Below are positions 1-7,462 of a stretch of DNA of 64,000 nucleotides, in pieces. The stretch comes from Stentor roeselii (taxonomy: Eukaryota > Ciliophora > Heterotrichea > Heterotrichida > Stentoridae). The stretch is taken from NCBI GenBank assembly GCA_006503475.1, contig RSEH01000084.1, positions 62,001 through 126,000 on the forward strand. Reading direction: 5' to 3'. The position numbers and the translations under genes were made by a program. Under the pieces are notes generated by a model that was not told where the DNA came from, searched no databases, and saw nothing but the letters and a program-made list of their open reading frames with translations. Each line of letters begins with the position of its first letter. The first letter of the stretch is position 1.

Positions 1-23
1 AATAAAAGTTGTGAAGGAAATAA

Positions 24-180
24 AGAAAAGTTTTTTTTTTGATTGAGAATTCTGCAAATTTCGAAGGCAAAAGACTAGTCCATGAGACTTTTTTGCATCA
101 ATTGAAAAATATCGAAAGGAAAAAAATCAGGAAAGTTGATTTGAGGATAATCCTTCCAAATATGAATGAAGTAAAAAATT
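24..180 (+). CDS. Possible 3' end of a gene entering from the left
   Basis: A plus-strand frame is open from about position 24 to a TAG at 178-180 and encodes a basic, lysine-rich tail. It has no usable start codon, and an in-frame TAA lies at 21-23. It could be the last exon of a gene that begins outside the window. I could not find a 15-nt GT...AG intron that connects it cleanly to sequence at positions 1-23. It may equally be a chance open frame in AT-rich DNA. Confidence 0.25.
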
Positions 181-262
181 AGAAAATTTATTAAAATCAA
201 CTTTTAGTCTAAATATTTCCAATATTAGAGATCTTAAATAAAGTATTCACTGAACTAAATTT

Positions 263-949
263 TCAGCATTTTCTTTTGTTGATTTCAGATGAAATCATCA
301 GCTGTTGTTTCAGAGAAACTTCTAATTGACTTATAAGATTTTGTTGATTTTTTAGTTCTTTTAGCAGAACATCTTCGAACTCAAAGTTTTCTTTCATTGA
401 ATTAGGAGTCGATCCTCGATTTTTGGTAGTTTTCAATTTTCTCATCGTTTGTTTATTTTCCGTTAATTGTGATCTTTCTCTTTCTTTAATAAAATTTTCA
501 TGCATGGCTCTTTCAATGCGAACTGAATGGTTATTATTTCTATTTCTCTTGATGACAGACTCTTTACTTTGAACAAGGTTGCCTTTAGAAATGCTTCGAT
601 TTAGTAAAATTTTGCTTTTTTTAATTTCCAAAGATATCAAATCTTCCACTTGTTTTTCCATTAAAGCATTTTTCAGTTGTTTGTTGTCTTTTCTTACAAT
701 TTCCAAGTTACTTGCTTTTGCTTTAAAATTTTCACTGGTTCTGATATGTTTAACGTTCATAAGTTCAAGTTTTTTCAGTTGTCCTTGGAGTTTGTTGATA
801 ACTTCATCACTTTGCCTTTTTACTTTAACGATATGAGAATAAGAAGAACCTTCGAAGGTCTTTAAAAAAATTGATTTTGAAGTATCTTGACTCTTGTTAC
901 TGCTGCAAGTTTCGTCGCTTTCGCCTGTCTTTTCTATGATTTTGAACAT
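263..949 (-). CDS. Coiled-coil protein, unknown
   Basis: A 228-aa lysine- and serine-rich protein that I do not recognise. The N-terminal 45 residues are polar. Residues ~45-115 (QSDEVINKLQGQLKKLELM and following) have the heptad pattern of a coiled coil, and a second short helical stretch lies at the C-terminus (LLKELKNQQNLISQLEVSL). There is no signal peptide or membrane segment. The ATG at 949 is the first in the frame. It is followed on the same strand side by another small gene ending at 1027. A structural or scaffold role is only a guess. Confidence 0.65.
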   Translation of the reverse strand: MFKIIEKTGESDETCSSNKSQDTSKSIFLKTFEGSSYSHIVKVKRQSDEVINKLQGQLKKLELMNVKHIRTSENFKAKASNLEIVRKDNKQLKNALMEKQVEDLISLEIKKSKILLNRSISKGNLVQSKESVIKRNRNNNHSVRIERAMHENFIKERERSQLTENKQTMRKLKTTKNRGSTPNSMKENFEFEDVLLKELKNQQNLISQLEVSLKQQLMISSEINKRKC

Positions 950-1026
950 ATTTAAATTAAGAATGAAAACGTTAAGACCTTCTCAGATTTCTTTTGTTTA
1001 AAGGTTTTAAGTCATTTTTTTATTTT

Positions 1027-1563
1027 CTAATCATTTATCAGCTTTGGACTACTTCTTATGCCAGATTTTTCTGAATCGAATGAAACTGCGAAACTTGATA
1101 ACTTTAGAAGTCTTTTTTTCCTTTTTTTGTATTCAGTGTACTCCTGGTCTAGAGTTTTTTTTTGAAGGACTGGTTTTATTTCAGTGAGTTTTTTTACTAT
1201 TAATTCATTCTCAACTGCTATTTTCTTTTCTTGATTCTTTCTTGAAATCTCGTAGCTACTTCTAAATGAATTTCGGTTATATGTAAAACTTCTGTCAAAT
1301 ACTTTAGAATTATTCTGAGAAATGTGAAGTAAACGTCCAAACATCGCTCGGTTCTCTTTATATAAGGAAACTTTCTTCTCTACATGTAAATTACGATCAT
1401 CAACGTATTTTTTCGATGTTTTACTCTGTGGACATGGAGAATTTGAGTGAACAATATTTTTTCTGCCTTTGATTTCTTTGAGTTTTGTAAGATGAACGTC
1501 CATTTTATACTTGTTGTAACGATTCAGGTCCAAGTTGTTGATGATGTACTGAGGTGCTTTCAT
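1027..1563 (-). CDS. CFAP97/Hemingway-like small protein
   Basis: A 178-aa basic protein. Residues ~15-85 follow the layout of the CFAP97 (KIAA1430/Hemingway) domain: a Y/H-containing start, a proline-containing linker, then HVEKKVSLYKENRAMFGRLLHIS, which resembles the conserved 'KK...E...I..EN..LL.+L..I' helix of that family. Family members are linked to cilia and axonemes. The C-terminal half is a basic helix (LDQEYTEYKKRKKRLLKL). The match is by motif only, so the family call is moderate. It is divergent from the PUB-CAP gene, whose ATG lies 129 bp away. Confidence 0.55.
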   Translation of the reverse strand: MKAPQYIINNLDLNRYNKYKMDVHLTKLKEIKGRKNIVHSNSPCPQSKTSKKYVDDRNLHVEKKVSLYKENRAMFGRLLHISQNNSKVFDRSFTYNRNSFRSSYEISRKNQEKKIAVENELIVKKLTEIKPVLQKKTLDQEYTEYKKRKKRLLKLSSFAVSFDSEKSGIRSSPKLIND

Positions 1564-1692
1564 TAATTATTATCTTTGTATTTCGCTGATTTTTAAGATA
1601 AAGTTTAATGGATTCTCTGATTATTTTTTGTTATTGCAAATTAAAGCCATCATCAGATACTAATCAAAACTCAAAATGCCCCTAATCTAAAT

Positions 1693-2823
1693 ATGGATAC
1701 AGAGATGACAGACTCCGCTCCATCCTCTCAAAATGTAGTTTCAGAAGTTCCAGCCGAGGTAGAAATTCTAGATATATTAAAACCAATTCTCCGTTCAAAC
1801 CTTTCAGAAGACTCAAAAGACCTCTTCCCAGAGTCATGCCGGCTTCTAAAACTAATCCTTTTAAACATCTCAGAAAACCCTTCAGATCAAAAATACCGAA
1901 CTGTGAGACTCGCGAACCCGAAATTCAATAAGTTCATCGGGAAGTTCAAATCAGGCCTGATGTTGCTTGAATTACTTGGTTTTCAAGAGGTCCAAGACGA
2001 ATTTGATCCAGTTTTAATCTGCACGAATGACAATGTTGATATTTTTAAAAAGTAATTTTTATTTAGATTTGCAAGCGTCATCGACAAGACTCTGGAAAAA
2101 AGGGAAGAGAAGAAAAAATTGCAAAAGGTGCAAAAATATGATTTTATAGAACCTGAAAAAATTACTCAGAAAGTACTTATTAAGAAAAATAATCATTCAA
2201 AAACTCTTTCTGTGAACAATCTTCAAAGCCAGTTAAAAGATTACAGAAATAAACACAAAGGGAACAAAATGAAAAATCAGAAAATTTGGACTTTGGAAGA
2301 ATTGAAGAAATTCGATGAAAGTCAAAAAAATGAAAAACCTTTGAAAAAAAATCATGAAAATTTATCAAATGGGCAAGGACCAAGAATGGTTCAAATTTAT
2401 GATTCTGTTTCAAGTTTCAAAGAACCAAGAAATTTGATTTTAAGAGCTTTTGAGTTGGTAGCGTTTATTTAGTCAAATGAATTTCGGGCGAGTCAAGGAA
2501 GGAAATTATTATTTTGGGATGAATCTTTATCAATGATTGCTTATGCACATTCAAAAGACATGGGTGATGGACTTGTTCCTTTCGGACACAAGGGCTTCAA
2601 TCAAAGATATAGAAGATTTCCTTTTCTTATGGTTCGTGGAGGAGCTGAAAATGTCGCTTATAACTATGGACATGATGATCCTAGTAAAGTTTGTGTCGAT
2701 GGATGGATCGAATCACCTGGACACAGGAAAAACTTGCTCGGGTACTTTGATTACATGGGAATCGGTTTATACATAAACCAATCCGGCTACTACTACTACA
2801 CCCAACTATTTGCATTAATCTAA
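1693..2823 (+). CDS. PUB domain-CAP (SCP/YkwD-like) fusion protein
   Basis: Three exons (1693-2051, 2067-2457, 2473-2823) joined by two 15-nt introns give a 366-aa protein. Residues ~25-118 resemble a PUB/PUG domain (SCRLLKLILLNI, YRTVRLANPKFNKFIG), the fold that binds the C-terminus of the p97/VCP ATPase. The middle is lysine-rich and disordered. The C-terminal ~130 residues are a CAP domain of the bacterial YkwD type: WDESLSMIAYAHSKDM, FGHKGFNQRYRR, AENVAYNYG, WIESPGHRKNLLG, then a YYYYTQLF end. There is no signal peptide, so the CAP domain is predicted to be cytosolic. Retaining either intron gives an immediate in-frame stop, which supports the splice model. The fusion architecture is unusual. 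Confidence 0.82.
2052..2066 (+). other. 15-nt intron 1 of PUB-CAP gene
   Basis: gtaatttttatttag, phase 2. Removing it joins two open frames; retention gives AAG-TAA. An A sits at intron position 10. Confidence 0.9.
2458..2472 (+). other. 15-nt intron 2 of PUB-CAP gene
   Basis: gtagcgtttatttag, phase 0. Retention ends the frame at its terminal TAG. Splicing restores the CAP domain frame (SNEFRASQGRKLLFWDESLS). Confidence 0.9.
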
Positions 2824-2861
2824 GGTTAGCCATTTATAACATTCTTCATATTCAATTCAAA

Positions 2862-3140
2862 ATGGGATGTTGTCAGGGTAACTACGAATCAGGAGAAGTA
2901 ATATTTTCTGTGTTCAGAGATCGTTCAGAGCACATTCTGGCTGATTTCACTGAAGCGGAATTCGCTGAAGTTAGTTTGAGGTCAAGTGCATCTCAATGTG
3001 AAGATACGAATTTAAACGTGCGCTTCACTGAAATGACAAAAGGAAAAGAACTCGGGTTTACTCTGCGCTCGACAAACAATTCTTTGCATAAAACTGATTT
3101 AGAGCAGTCTTTTACTAAAAGCAAGTCTTTTCTTCTTTGA
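2862..3140 (+). CDS. Small MGCC protein, probably lipid-anchored
   Basis: A 92-aa protein starting MGCCQGNY. Gly2 is a possible N-myristoylation site and Cys3-Cys4 possible palmitoylation sites, which would place it on a membrane. The rest is polar, with many Ser and Glu residues and no recognised domain. It starts 38 bp after the PUB-CAP stop codon on the same strand. The start is the first ATG, and the MGCC context supports it. Function unknown. Confidence 0.6.
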   Translation: MGCCQGNYESGEVIFSVFRDRSEHILADFTEAEFAEVSLRSSASQCEDTNLNVRFTEMTKGKELGFTLRSTNNSLHKTDLEQSFTKSKSFLL

Positions 3141-3185
3141 TGTTAGATAAAGGATATATTATAAGCATTTACTTTCTTATAAACA

Positions 3186-3740
3186 ATGGAAAAGGAATTC
3201 AATGAACTTACTGAGGCTCTTAAAGGAATTGTTAAAATTAAGGACTTTATGGTTGAAAGGTTCTTGGAAAAGGAAGAAAGGAACTTGAAAATTGTCCAAG
3301 ATGTTAAAGTTTTGAATGAAAAATTACAAGCTATACATTCTAATGCATTAGACCTTTTATACAGCAGTCCAGATTTCAAAGACAAACAATTTTTATTTGA
3401 TAAACTGATCCAATACAAAGGCATCGACTACGAAATCGAGAAGAAATTTTCTTTCCAACTCGAAAAAAACATCCAAATCAGACAAACTAACATGATTCCC
3501 AAACTAAACGAAAAGATTGAAAATATTTCTCAAGTCCTTCGAAGTATCCAAAGTTTAAAAGAGTCGAAATCAGAGACTATTGAATTCACTCAAGTAAATG
3601 ATTTGATTTCCCAGATTGACTCAAAGTCAAGAAGCTCTTCTTTCACACTTGACCATTGGTTGATGATGATAATTTTCATTCTGATTGGAGTGATTTTGTA
3701 TGTTTTTACCTCGATAAGACCGAAACAAGAGAAGTTTTAA
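3186..3740 (+). CDS. Tail-anchored coiled-coil membrane protein
   Basis: A 184-aa protein. Residues 1-~150 are helical and charged with coiled-coil character (MEKEFNELTEALKGIVKIKDF; LNEKIENISQVLRSIQSL). A single hydrophobic segment at ~156-176 (WLMMIIFILIGVILYVF) is followed by nine mostly polar residues. This is the layout of a tail-anchored protein, as in SNAREs and vesicle-trafficking factors such as Sec20 or USE1. I cannot identify a specific SNARE motif or zero-layer residue. It starts 45 bp after the preceding stop and converges with the EF-hand gene, the stops being 26 bp apart. Confidence 0.7.
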   Translation: MEKEFNELTEALKGIVKIKDFMVERFLEKEERNLKIVQDVKVLNEKLQAIHSNALDLLYSSPDFKDKQFLFDKLIQYKGIDYEIEKKFSFQLEKNIQIRQTNMIPKLNEKIENISQVLRSIQSLKESKSETIEFTQVNDLISQIDSKSRSSSFTLDHWLMMIIFILIGVILYVFTSIRPKQEKF

Positions 3741-3766
3741 CATCATAAAAAGTTTATTTATTATTT

Positions 3767-4429
3767 TTACTTCGGCCTTTGACCCACACCTAACTGGTCA
3801 GCCAGTCTCACAAAGCCTTCTATGAAGTACCTTGCAAAGCTTTGACAAACTGTGATTGGAACATAATCATCTAAGTCAGGGTTGTCAATATTCATCAGTC
3901 CTTCTTCTTCTGCAACTTTCTGAAGCAGATCGAAAAACATCTGAAATTCGACTCCATGAGTAGCTTTAATATTTAAAATTTCAAATAAATGCAGCAAAGT
4001 ATACCGACTGACAAACAGTTCTCCAGGTTTACTGTCAAACTGTTCAACCTGTTCATTTTCATATAAAAGTCTTCCGATCCATGCCTCAAAGTCATTTTGA
4101 CCATCTTCATTACAAACACTTTGCCACATGACAAGCGTGCAGAGACCTTGCAACATTGACTGCAACTCATGTTGTTTATAGTCTTTTTGCTTTGAATCGC
4201 AAAAAGCTGCATAGTTTTCAATGTCTTGTAATGTAAAACGACCGTCTTTGTCTTCATCTAGTTTGAAAAGAGTTCCAATGTGGTAAAAATTTATGGAAAT
4301 TTCTTCAGGGGCTTTGATTTGAAGAACTTCTGATAAGCGCAGGTAGTCTTTTTGTTGGTCGACTTTTACTCTTTGAAATTCTGATGAGATTAGAGGGTTG
4401 ATGTAGTCGAGAGTGAAATTAGCGCCCAT
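3767..4429 (-). CDS. EF-hand protein, probably N-myristoylated
   Basis: A 220-aa protein starting MGANFT, with Gly2 and Thr6 matching the N-myristoylation pattern. One canonical EF-hand calcium loop lies at ~57-68 (DEDKDGRFTLQD: Asp at 1, 3, 5, Gly at 6, acidic at 12). A second candidate (CNEDGQNDFEAWIG) is degenerate. The remainder is helical (YTLLHLFEILNI; MFFDLLQKVAEEEGL). Calcium binding at one site is supported. The partner and role are unknown. No membrane segment. Confidence 0.75.
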   Translation of the reverse strand: MGANFTLDYINPLISSEFQRVKVDQQKDYLRLSEVLQIKAPEEISINFYHIGTLFKLDEDKDGRFTLQDIENYAAFCDSKQKDYKQHELQSMLQGLCTLVMWQSVCNEDGQNDFEAWIGRLLYENEQVEQFDSKPGELFVSRYTLLHLFEILNIKATHGVEFQMFFDLLQKVAEEEGLMNIDNPDLDDYVPITVCQSFARYFIEGFVRLADQLGVGQRPK

Positions 4430-5030
4430 GTTTAAACAGGTTTATCAATGATTTGGAAAAGTTATTTATCAATGGTTTAGTTTTTATTAGAGTGTGGAAT
4501 TTATTAATGTTTTGAAGGGAATTTAATTAAAATACCTTATTCAAGATTTTGGATGTTTGGATAGTTTTGTTATTGATTTGATGTGTGACTGTTTTTTTAG
4601 AATGAATAGTTTTACTTTGAGATATTTTAAAATATTATGATAATAATAGTATTTGGGGATATTTAGTTTTAAAGTTAAAAGGAAGGATTTGTAATGAATG
4701 TTTCAGGGATCATAAAATGATCATCTTTAAAGTTGTATATACAAGAGAATTAAATTATAAGGATATCGGGTTCAAATCTTAGATAGTTAAAGTATTTACG
4801 AGTATTTTGATGAATCTTTCAATAATGTATATCCAATTTTAAATTCCTTTAATTAAACATAAAGCATTTTTGTGATGCATTTTAAATATACTTCAACAAC
4901 AACTTTAAATTAATAGATAAAATCATTCACCATCGAAAAATATGAAAATCAATAGTAAGAATAAACTTAAATAATGGACCAAATGATAATTCATTCCATT
5001 TAAAACTTCATTCAAAAGCTAATAATTATT
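4430..5030. other. Intergenic, no gene seen
   Basis: About 600 bp of very AT-rich DNA between the 5' end of the EF-hand gene and the 3' end of the HMG-box gene. A GGTTCAAAT string near 4768 resembles a tRNA T-loop but has no pairing flanks. I see no open frame, RNA gene or clear repeat. Confidence 0.6.
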
Positions 5031-5978
5031 TTATGATCCTGCTTTTCTCCTCTTTAGGCTTTCATCATATTCTTCTTGATAAGATCTCTCATCTAAGTAA
5101 TCAATACGTGCTCTAATATTTTCTTCACTTCTCGATTTTTTTGAAGGTAAAGTTACACCAGTCGATATCTGGCCTTGATTTGCTTTATCAATCCAAACCT
5201 GCCTTTCACTGTTTGGAAGTTTACTCCACTTATCTGATATTTGTTTCATCACATCATTGATTTGCATTGATTTGAAACCAGGGTTGCTTTTATAATTATC
5301 TAAAGCAGTTTCAAGGTACATTTGATAAGCTGTGTATTTTCTTTTACCTTTCTTTTTCTTTTTCTTATTCTTATTATTTACATTTGAGTCTTCTTCCTTG
5401 ATTTTACAATGTTCGAGGTCATTTTCATCCTTACGTTCAGACCTTGAAATATTTTCATATATTTCATTATCTTCAATTTTCTCTGATCTTTTTTTATCCT
5501 TTTGGCTTTTTTCTTTTTGCTCTTTTTGCTCTTTTCTATCATCTGATATATTTTTCTTTTCTTTTCTTTCTCTCTCTTCATTCCTCTCTCTTTCTCTCTG
5601 ATGGTTTTTTTCTCTCTGTTCGTGTCTTTCATTTTCTTCATATCTTTCATTCTGTTCAAGTCGTTCCCTCTGCTCAGATCTTTTCTTCTGATCATTTTTT
5701 CGATTTCTTTCATCAGTATCATCAATAATCATCGCTGAACTCTTCTCAAAAACATTATTAGCATAGTTAGGCGCAGCCCTATCAAAGTTGATCTTTTTCT
5801 CATGTTTTCCAGGTTTCCCAGGCGATGTATTTTCAATCGACTTGGTAGTCTGTACAGGAGAGTCATTGCCAAGAATCTCTTTTCGCCGAGCATGATTCTC
5901 GATAAGTTCTGATGCTTCTTCAAAAAACTGTGAAGCGATTTTGAAGAGCTCACTCATTGTTCCAAAAGTACTGTCCAT
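5031..5978 (-). CDS. HMG-box protein with charged repeat region
   Basis: A 315-aa protein. Residues ~212-272 form an HMG box (KRKYTAYQMYLETALDNYK; MQINDVMKQISDKWSKLP; SERQVWIDKA), which bends or binds DNA in chromatin. Residues ~110-210 are an extreme low-complexity run of Arg, Glu and Lys (RERERNEERERKEKK type), probably a single alpha helix or disordered. The N-terminus (MSELFKIASQFFEEASELI) is a short helix. A short Ser/Arg tail follows the box. It is likely nuclear. A chromosomal protein or a transcription factor are both possible. Confidence 0.82.
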   Translation of the reverse strand: MDSTFGTMSELFKIASQFFEEASELIENHARRKEILGNDSPVQTTKSIENTSPGKPGKHEKKINFDRAAPNYANNVFEKSSAMIIDDTDERNRKNDQKKRSEQRERLEQNERYEENERHEQREKNHQRERERNEERERKEKKNISDDRKEQKEQKEKSQKDKKRSEKIEDNEIYENISRSERKDENDLEHCKIKEEDSNVNNKNKKKKKKGKRKYTAYQMYLETALDNYKSNPGFKSMQINDVMKQISDKWSKLPNSERQVWIDKANQGQISTGVTLPSKKSRSEENIRARIDYLDERSYQEEYDESLKRRKAGS

Positions 5979-6571
5979 TACGTTTATTAGAATGAGTTAT
6001 AAATCAAATAACTAAGAAAATTTAATTTGAATGTCAGATGAATAAATAATCATCTAAAAAACAGCGACTGAAGCCCCCTAAATTTATTTAAATTGGAATA
6101 ATTAGTTATCTTTTCATTATTTCTGTCAAGAAAGACGAAAAAAATTCACTCTTTGGTACTGTACTTTTCAATCTTTTTATATTATATTTAATTATAAGTT
6201 TTTAATTTCATACTATTTATTGTAAATCCGAACAAAATATCAATAAGTAAGTAATTTGAGTGAATTTATGTAACTCATTAATTTCTCGAACCTTTTAATA
6301 CTTAGGACATTTTAACTTAAGACATTTTTCACTCAACCTAAAAGCAACAGCATAAAACTGAGACGAGTCGTGAGTATCTTTAAGATACAGTGATTTTAAC
6401 TTTTCTAAGACAACCTAAAGTGAAAAGTGAAAATCTCAGCATTAGGAACAATCTTAAAGTGAGGATACGTCCAGATGGCAGTTTTGTTTTTTGAATAAGA
6501 GGAAGAATATTTATTCAATCTTATCAAGGCTAAGCATGTGACTAGAGAATTATTTAGTAAATATATGTAAT
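5979..6571. other. Intergenic with GC-elevated segment, possible ncRNA
   Basis: Most of this 590-bp gap is very AT-rich, but ~6290-6490 is clearly richer in G and C and holds a short hairpin (gtatct-tta-agatac at ~6374) and a repeated cctaaaag/cctaaagt string. It has no long open frame. It could be a non-coding RNA, but I could not match it to U1-U6, SRP, RNase P or a tRNA on either strand. Confidence 0.25.
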
Positions 6572-6769
6572 TTAATTATTCAACTTTGAAACCTTGGATT
6601 TGTGTTCAGAATATAATGTACGATAGTGAACTTTTATGACCTCTCCATTCGATCTGCAAGTAGCTGTTTTCACGTTTTCTGGGTTTTGTTTGTATTCCTC
6701 TTCGTTAATAATCTCGATTGCAGTACTTCTTTGAATTTTACAAGCACTTTTGTTAACAGCACAGCCCAT
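6572..6769 (-). CDS. Small MGC protein, probably lipid-anchored
   Basis: A 65-aa protein if started at the ATG at 6769, giving MGCAVNKSACKIQ. That start creates Gly2 (possible myristoylation) and Cys3 (possible palmitoylation). The upstream ATG at 6790 would add MIWFYIN and hide this motif, so I prefer the shorter form. The body is charged, with no known domain. Short length makes it uncertain. Confidence 0.5.
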   Translation of the reverse strand: MGCAVNKSACKIQRSTAIEIINEEEYKQNPENVKTATCRSNGEVIKVHYRTLYSEHKSKVSKLNN

Positions 6770-6790
6770 ATTTATATAAAACCATATCAC

Positions 6791-7462
6791 TTTTTATGTA
6801 ATCTTTTTTAATATGCCGGCAAATTCTTTACAAATGTAACAAAAACAAACCATCTAACTGTGATAAATCTACTTAAAATCTAAAATAAAACTCTTTAAGA
6901 CTAAATGTCTTATATTCTAAAGTAAACTATGAAGATTATGAAATTTTTATGTAATAAACTAAAATTTATATTATTATTTTTTAAGATTTTGAATTAAAGT
7001 ATATGTGGAATGGTTAAAAGTCTTTATTAGTTGATTTTTCAATTTAGAATTGAGTTCACTATGGTTATCATTTTTTTTCTGGTTTGAATATAAATAATCA
7101 TTAACTGTTTCGATTTATATAACTTCAAATATCCTTAAAATTCTCCTGAACATAGAACCTTCTTTATATAAATTTAGAATATTATATATTATCTGATAAG
7201 ATGTTAGTAAGATTAGCTGAAATAATTTTTTAAACTATAATAAACTTGATCTTACTCCTATTATTTTCAAAAAGACTTTAATGATATATTTTTGATGAGT
7301 GTTTGAGAAACTATTTAAAAAAACCCGTGAATCTTAATATTAAAATTATTCTCATGCTTTAAAAGGTGACTCATATAAACTCAAAGGCGCATATCATAAA
7401 TAAAAATCTTCTTTTTCATCAAATACCTAATGAAAGTAATTAAAGTATCATCGTATCTTATA
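6791..7462. other. Divergent intergenic region
   Basis: About 670 bp of highly AT-rich DNA between the small MGC gene and RPAP1. No open frame, RNA gene or repeat stands out. It should hold the promoters of both divergent genes, but no motif is clear. Confidence 0.5.

Noticed and set aside
11-25. 15-nt intron gtgaaggaaataaag at the left edge
   Set aside because: Splicing there leaves an in-frame stop at 3-5 and does not extend the frame.
4755-4790. tRNA-like GGTTCAAAT string
   Set aside because: Flanks cannot form a T stem and no anticodon or acceptor stem is found.
5332-5728. Long plus-strand open frames opposite the HMG-box gene
   Set aside because: They mirror the low-complexity Glu/Arg/Lys codons of the real gene and encode Phe/Leu/Ser-rich nonsense.
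6290-6490. Spliceosomal or SRP RNA gene
   Set aside because: No match by eye to U1-U6, SRP or RNase P landmarks on either strand; kept only as an unnamed island.
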